From Irpex lacteus (Eukaryota; Basidiomycota; Agaricomycetes; Polyporales; Irpicaceae): a DNA stretch of 27,089 nucleotides. Both the position numbers and the translations under genes were made by a program. Location of the stretch: positions 1 through 27,089 of the forward strand of contig MQVO02000120.1 in assembly GCA_001986395.2 (NCBI GenBank), read 5' to 3'. Shown here in pieces: positions 23,510-27,089 of the stretch; the stretch's first letter is position 1; each line of letters opens with the position of its first letter. The notes under the pieces were generated by a model that was given only the letters and a program-made list of their open reading frames with translations, searched no databases and was not told where the DNA came from.

Positions 23510-23580
23510 AAGCCTATGATTTAAAGGTAGAATAATTTCTTGATAAGGAATCTGTAGAAGTTCGAATCTTCTTGGGCTTA
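23510..23580 (+). tRNA. trnI: tRNA-Ile (GAU), copy 2
   Basis: Acceptor AAGCCTA/TGGGCTT, anticodon stem-loop ATTTC-TTGATAA-GGAAT, T-arm AGAAG-TTCGAAT-CTTCT, discriminator A. It is clearly diverged from copy 1 but fully paired. Confidence 0.9.
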
Positions 23581-23620
23581 TTGTCTTTTTTTTTTTAATT
23601 ATTCTTTTGTTTAATCCCAA

Positions 23621-23699
23621 CCCAAAAAAAACTAATTATTTCATCCGCAATTATTAAAATTTAATTTAATTAAATTTTAATTAGAGCCTAGTTTTTTTG
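23621..23699. repeat. Family A palindrome, long form
   Basis: CCCAAAAAAAACTAATTATT, TCATCCGCAATT, inner palindrome with loop TTA, then AGAGCCTAGTTTTTTTG. Confidence 0.92.
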
Positions 23700-23858
23700 T
23701 TGGTTTATTAAAAAAAAAAGGAGGGTAAAGGTAATAATGATTGTTACAGTGATAAAAATTAAATATATAATATATTGTTAGACCACTGTCTTTCCCCACT
23801 CCTCACCTACTTTTGTCTTTTTCTTATGCCTTTTTATTTTCTTTATTTCTTTTTTTTT

Positions 23859-23880
23859 TAATTAGAGCCTAGTTTTTTTG
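23859..23880. repeat. Family A long form, right end only
   Basis: TAATTAGAGCCTAGTTTTTTTG; the inner palindrome and left arm are missing. Confidence 0.75.
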
Positions 23881-23923
23881 ATTTGAAAATAATAAATTTA
23901 AATCTAAAATTATAATAATTAGA

Positions 23924-24453
23924 GTGGATTCAAGCACTGACAATTTCAATCATAAGGATTTCCTTAATAATGAAAATATTTCTTATGGATTAACTATAAA
24001 TACAGAAAATGTATTGGAATATAAATTTAATATCTTAGAATTTAGTTTAATGTTAGTTTCATATTTAAATATTAATCTCCCTGGTACTGCAGTGAAATTG
24101 AATATGTTAGCTAGATTAGTAGGAGGATACGAGTTAGATAAAGCACCTGCTTTATCGAATGTTTTATTTGTGTTTGAAGATTTAACTTGGGTATATTTAC
24201 AAGGAATATTATCTAAAGTTAATATAAAATTAAGTAGTGGTAGTACAAGTAAAAAAATTTACTGTCTACTGTTCAATTTTATTTAAGTAACTTCTTAAAT
24301 ATCTTTGGATACTCTGCTGATGAGGTATACCAAAGTTTTATAAGTAACAATAAAAAAAGTAATGTTATACTTTATAATCAAGACTCTGAAAGAGGATTTT
24401 TAACTAAAATGATAATAAAGTTTTTAAATGATACTATAAATAATATAAATTAA
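23924..24453 (+). CDS. Unidentified plasmid-type ORF, split by a frameshift in A7
   Basis: The first frame (to 24286) begins DSSTDNFNHKDFLNNENISY, includes FNILEFSLMLVSYLNINLPG and LVGGYELDKAPALSNVLFVF, and reaches SSGSTSKKI. It then loses phase in an A7 run at 24251-24257. In the next frame it continues LLSTVQFYLSNFLNIFGYSA, DEVYQSFISNNKKSNVILYN, QDSERGFLTKMIIKFLNDTI and TAA. One base less or two more would give a single ORF of about 176 codons. No family is recognised. It faces the dpo exonuclease gene convergently across a long family A palindrome. Confidence 0.5.
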
Positions 24454-24505
24454 AACATAGAAGAATTAAAAAAAAATAAAGATATTAGAAAGAATAATCG
24501 GCACT

Positions 24506-24593
24506 CCCCCAAAAAAACTAGTTAGAATTATTTCATCCGCAATTATTAAAATTTAATTAAATTAAATTTTAATTAGAGCCTAGTTTTTTGGGG
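24506..24593. repeat. Family A palindrome, long form, at the 3' end of dpo
   Basis: CCCCCAAAAAAACTAG, TTAGAATTATTTCATCCGC, inner palindrome ATTAAAATTTAAT-TAA-ATTAAATTTTAAT, AGAGCCTAGTTTTTTGGGG. The most complete long copy. Confidence 0.96.
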
Positions 24594-25649
24594 AGTTTTA
24601 TAAATTCTCATAGGTAACGCAGGAAGAGTATAAGAAGAATTAATATTAACTTTAAATTTCTTATAAACAAGTTCATTAAATTTAACTAACACTTGGAACA
24701 ATGATTTACAATCGATTTTACAATAAGTAAGAGCTTGATCTTTAAAGTTCCATGGTCCAGATTTATTATTATAATGTAAATCAAACAATTGTTCATAATC
24801 TGCCCTAGAAAGATCAGTAAATAATTCATAAGCAGGGAAATCCCCGCTATAATTAATATCTGAGAAGTAAAAAGGGAAATGTGTTTTAACAGTAGGTACA
24901 TTAAATGATTTACACAATCTTCTTAGGCCCATAGGTAATAATAGGAATGAATCTTTAAAGATAATAGTTCTATTATTCACTTTAAATCTGATAGCCATTA
25001 ATTTACCATTAAATAATAATGGTTTAACAGTGGCTCCAGGATAATTTAATAAATGTTTAAGAAGTAAGATTTCATCAAAACCAGATAGATTATGTGCATA
25101 AGCATATTTAATACTCTTTAAATTTAATAGTTGATCTAAAAATGAAATAAACATAGTTGCTTGTGCTTCCTCTGTTATATTAGTAGCAATAGAATTAATA
25201 TAGTTACCCCCAGTATAATGACCATAGTAAGCTGTAATTAGATAAGGATGATGATTACCAGAAACATTAACTGTTTCTATATCAAATGTACAAAATGTAT
25301 CCAAAGCTGATATTTTTTCTTCTACTTTGTGTACTTTAAAGGGTTTAGCAGGTAATTGTTTTTCAGTTACAATTACTTCACCATCTTGAATATATAAAGT
25401 ATCATGATTGATTTCTCTTCTAAAGATATTCTGACTTAATTTTGTATCAGTGAATCTTTGATCTAGAAAACCATGATAATGTACACTATTAATATTATCT
25501 TTTTGATGAATTTCTATAGGTTGTTCCCCATCAAAGATTTTATATATTACAGTACCATCTGAAGAATCATCCACAAATTTTACTCTCCAAAATGATGAGG
25601 ATTCATATTGGTAGAGCATATCACTGTTAATGATGGTATCCATGTTCAA
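24573..25649 (-). CDS. Family-B DNA polymerase (dpo), exonuclease domain, truncated
   Basis: 358 codons; the likely start is ATG at 25643. The 3'-5' exonuclease motifs are present in order: Exo I FDIETV (about residue 124), Exo II AHNLSGFDEILLLKHLL (about 186) and Exo III YCKIDCKSLF (about 314). TLPALPMRIYKT follows, typical of protein-primed polymerases of linear mitochondrial plasmids. Proofreading residues Asp, Glu, Asn and Asp are all in place. The frame then enters the long family A palindrome (PQKTRL, TAG), so the whole polymerase domain (motifs A-C) is missing. Upstream TAA marks the N-terminal limit. It would give an exonuclease-only protein, if expressed. Confidence 0.88.
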   Translation of the reverse strand: MNMDTIINSDMLYQYESSSFWRVKFVDDSSDGTVIYKIFDGEQPIEIHQKDNINSVHYHGFLDQRFTDTKLSQNIFRREINHDTLYIQDGEVIVTEKQLPAKPFKVHKVEEKISALDTFCTFDIETVNVSGNHHPYLITAYYGHYTGGNYINSIATNITEEAQATMFISFLDQLLNLKSIKYAYAHNLSGFDEILLLKHLLNYPGATVKPLLFNGKLMAIRFKVNNRTIIFKDSFLLLPMGLRRLCKSFNVPTVKTHFPFYFSDINYSGDFPAYELFTDLSRADYEQLFDLHYNNKSGPWNFKDQALTYCKIDCKSLFQVLVKFNELVYKKFKVNINSSYTLPALPMRIYKTPQKTRL

Positions 25650-25864
25650 TTCACGGGTACAACTGTTTTCTTATGTCTTGATGACAACATATGACTAGTT
25701 AATATATTTATATTGACTTAATAGTACTTTTTTTACTATTAGATCATATGTATTTAGACTAATTAATAAATTATTTATCTTTATATAATATTATTTTATA
25801 TAATATTTATTTATTTAACTAGGGTAAAACTAAAAATTATGACCAGTTAATACTATCTTAATAT
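25650..25864. other. AT-rich spacer
   Basis: Contains CATATGACTAGTTAATATA and ACTATTAGATCATATG, near-inverted sequences about 40 nt apart. No gene. Confidence 0.4.
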
Positions 25865-26071
25865 TTAAGGTGTTACACCTGGCGCCATATTACCAGATTT
25901 ATTTTTAATAAATTTGTAAGTATATTTTAAAAAATATAGATAACATAAAATAAGATATATTTTACGTTCGATCACATGGTCTTTATTATTTATATAAAAT
26001 TTTGCTAGACTGTCCAATTTTATAAAAACCTTTGGTTGTACATCCGTACTGTATTTACGAATTGAAAACAC
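25865..26071 (-). CDS. Unidentified basic ORF upstream of dpo
   Basis: 68 residues: SIRKYSTDVQPKVFIKLDSL, AKFYINNKDHVIERKIYLIL, CYLYFLKYTYKFIKNKS. Basic N-terminus and one partly hydrophobic helix. It is in the same orientation as dpo and 216 nt upstream, so it may be the N-terminal part of the same plasmid gene, separated by rearrangement, or a small accessory ORF. No family recognised. Confidence 0.35.
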   Translation of the reverse strand: MFSIRKYSTDVQPKVFIKLDSLAKFYINNKDHVIERKIYLILCYLYFLKYTYKFIKNKSGNMAPGVTP

Positions 26072-26196
26072 GATTATTTACTGCAACACTTTTCCTTCAG
26101 TTTGCATTCCCAAACTCGTATACAACTTTAGATAGTTGAGCGGATACTATTGATGCTCCGTTACCATTAGGAATTTATTACCTTAGGTAATAATAA
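26070..26196 (+). pseudogene. Possible cox2-like N-terminal fragment
   Basis: With UGA as Trp the frame reads FTATLFLQFAFPNSYTTLDS, WADTIDAPLPLGIYYLR, TAA. DAPxPxGIYxx resembles the mature N-terminus of cytochrome oxidase subunit 2, preceded by a leader. The similarity is short and ends 6-10 nt before a family A palindrome. It is weak evidence for a second cox2 start. Confidence 0.3.
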
Positions 26197-26197
26197 A

Positions 26198-26279
26198 CCA
26201 ACAAAAAAAACTAGGCTCTAATTAAAATTTAATTAATTAAATTTTAATAATTGCGGATGAAATAATTAGTTTTTTTGGG
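26198..26279. repeat. Family A palindrome, long form, inverted orientation
   Basis: CCAACAAAAAAAACTAGGCT, inner palindrome with loop TA, TTGCGGATGAAATAATTAG, TTTTTTTGGG: the reverse complement of the elements at 23621 and 24506. Confidence 0.92.
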
Positions 26280-26395
26280 TTTGGGTAATCCTTTTTAGCC
26301 TTAGAAAAATAAATTTAAATTTAAATAAAATTTATAAAATAAGATAAAGCAATAAAAGTAATATAATATAAAAATTTTTTATCCTCAGCCTATAT

Positions 26396-26445
26396 TCCTT
26401 TTTAATTATATAATATAAAAAAAAAAAAGGGGAGGATAAAGGATA
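26396..26445. repeat. Family B hairpin
   Basis: TATTCCTTTTTAATTATATA followed by an A12 run and GGGGAGGATAAAGGATA, just upstream of trnM. Confidence 0.65.
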
Positions 26446-26458
26446 AAAACAAATTTTA

Positions 26459-26532
26459 AGCTGAATGGTTTAAATGGTTAAAACATACCACTCATGACGG
26501 TATAATAAAGGTTCAATTCCTTTTTTCGGCTC
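26459..26532 (+). tRNA. trnM: tRNA-Met (CAU), second gene
   Basis: Acceptor AGCTGAA/TTCGGCT, D-arm GTTT...AAAC, anticodon stem-loop TACCA-CTCATGA-CGGTA, T-arm AAAGG-TTCAATT-CCTTT. One extra T lies between the T-stem and acceptor, perhaps a homopolymer error. Confidence 0.85.
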
Positions 26533-26632
26533 TATAATTCTATATTTACTAAGTTTAAATTTAAATTTTAAGTAAATAAACTTACAAATAGCCCGTAATA
26601 GTATCTTTTAAAAAAATAGATAATGCTAACAA

Positions 26633-26662
26633 CTCCTTTTTTTATTAATTATAAATAAAAAG
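26633..26662. repeat. Family B hairpin
   Basis: CTCCTTTTTTTATTAATTAT followed by AAATAAAAAGGG, upstream of nad4. Confidence 0.65.
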
Positions 26663-26754
26663 GGAAAAAATTAAGTCAAATAGAATTATAAGTTAAATTC
26701 AATCTTCAAGGTATCTAATTTTAATTAGATAAAATAAAAAATAAAATAAATAAA

Positions 26755-27089
26755 ATGTTACAATTATTATTATTAATACCACTACTAGGGAGTGCAATTA
26801 TTACTATTAATCCAGAAAAATAGTAAAGAAAATCAAAGTACAATTAAAAATATAGCATTAAATATATCATTACTAAATTTTATAGTATCAATCTTTTTAT
26901 GGGTTCAATTTAATTCAAATACAAGTGAATATCAATTTGTATATGAATTTACAAAATTGAGTTTCTGTCATTTTAATATAGGGGTAGATGGTATCTCATT
27001 ATATTATGTTTTATTAACTACATTTATAACACCAATAGCTTTATTATCTAATTTTAATAATTTAAGTTCAGAAAAAAGTATTAAATTTT
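26755..27089 (+). CDS. nad4: NADH dehydrogenase subunit 4 (nad4), 5' part, with an A-run frameshift
   Basis: ATG at 26755 starts MLQLLLLIPLLGSAIITINP, then meets TAG (26821) after an A5 run at 26816-26820. With one A fewer it continues ENSKENQSTIKNIALNISLL, NFIVSIFLWVQFNSNTSEYQ, FVYEFTKLSFCHFNIGVDGI, SLYYVLLTTFITPIALLSNF up to the window edge. This is the N-terminal part of Nad4 (complex I) with the conserved GVDGIS block. Since everything after the A run is well preserved, a sequencing error there is the simplest explanation. This is probably the functional nad4, in contrast to the fragment at 19683. Confidence 0.88.

Noticed and set aside
23318..23524. Plus-strand ORF of 68 residues before trnI
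   Set aside because: It overlaps the tRNA, has no recognisable motif, and its right half is clearly tRNA-derived.
24686..24901. Minus-strand ORF of 71 residues within dpo
   Set aside because: Out-of-frame shadow of the exonuclease domain gene.
1292..26279. CRISPR array from the many short palindromic repeats
   Set aside because: Copies are scattered with irregular spacing, in both orientations and inside genes; no spacers of regular length and no cas genes; the DNA is mitochondrial.
1..27089. Bacterial or nuclear chromosomal origin
   Set aside because: UGA = Trp, mitochondrial rRNA/tRNA and respiratory gene content argue for mtDNA; a nuclear mtDNA copy cannot be fully excluded but intact tRNAs and rns make it less likely.

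Overview
The window is AT-rich fungal mitochondrial DNA, almost certainly from a basidiomycete (Agaricomycetes). The main evidence is as follows. There is a mitochondrial small-subunit rRNA that contains exactly the complement of the basidiomycete mt-SSU primer site MS1. UGA is read as Trp in several reading frames (rps3-like, atp8, small membrane ORFs), so translation table 4 applies. There are fragments of fungal mitochondrial respiratory genes, many LAGLIDADG and GIY-YIG homing-endonuclease pieces, and remnants of linear-plasmid family-B DNA polymerase (dpo).

Layout. 1-838: rns (minus). 914-1210: N-terminal part of an rps3/var1-like gene. 1.5-2.7 kb: a degenerate tRNA, a small membrane ORF and a complete LAGLIDADG gene. 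2.75-4.29 kb: damaged rnl 3' domains with a dpo scrap inside. 5.2-6.75 kb: a membrane ORF and a tRNA cluster (V, H, K-like, A, F-like). 6.9-9.5 kb: dpo, homing-endonuclease and possible reverse-transcriptase debris. 9.8-11.3 kb: a nad5 piece and a cox2 that loses its copper site and runs into an unrelated tail. 12.2-12.5 kb: trnE, trnM, trnL. 12.6-14.7 kb: small ORFs and a second, longer nad5 remnant. 14.9-17.6 kb: trnR, homing-endonuclease remnants and a membrane ORF. 18.6-19.9 kb: a cob exon, a LAGLIDADG-NUMOD1 gene end, nad4L and nad4 pieces. 21.1-22.3 kb: atp8, trnI, trnF, nad2 end, nad3 and a cox1 exon with intron ORF. 22.4-26.1 kb: plasmid genes (dpo pieces and unknown ORFs) and a second trnI. 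26.5-27.1 kb: trnM and the start of nad4.

Two families of short palindromes are scattered through the window. Family A has arms CCCCAAAAAAACTAG and CTAGTTTTTTTGGGG (23 full or partial copies). A long form carries a second palindrome inside. Family B is an A/T hairpin capped with CC/GG (about 14 copies). Members of both families sit inside reading frames whose two sides continue each other when the hairpin is left out (nad5, nad4, a membrane ORF, a GIY-YIG gene, an unknown ORF). This is the most unusual feature of the window. It fits a mobile hairpin that has spread through the genome, and it raises the question whether any copy is removed from RNA or bypassed in translation.

Most respiratory genes here are pieces, often joined to pieces of other genes. 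Either the genome is heavily recombined with functional copies elsewhere, or some genes are truly split. Several frameshifts lie in homopolymers (nad4, the 23.9-kb ORF), so read error must be excluded before calling decay.
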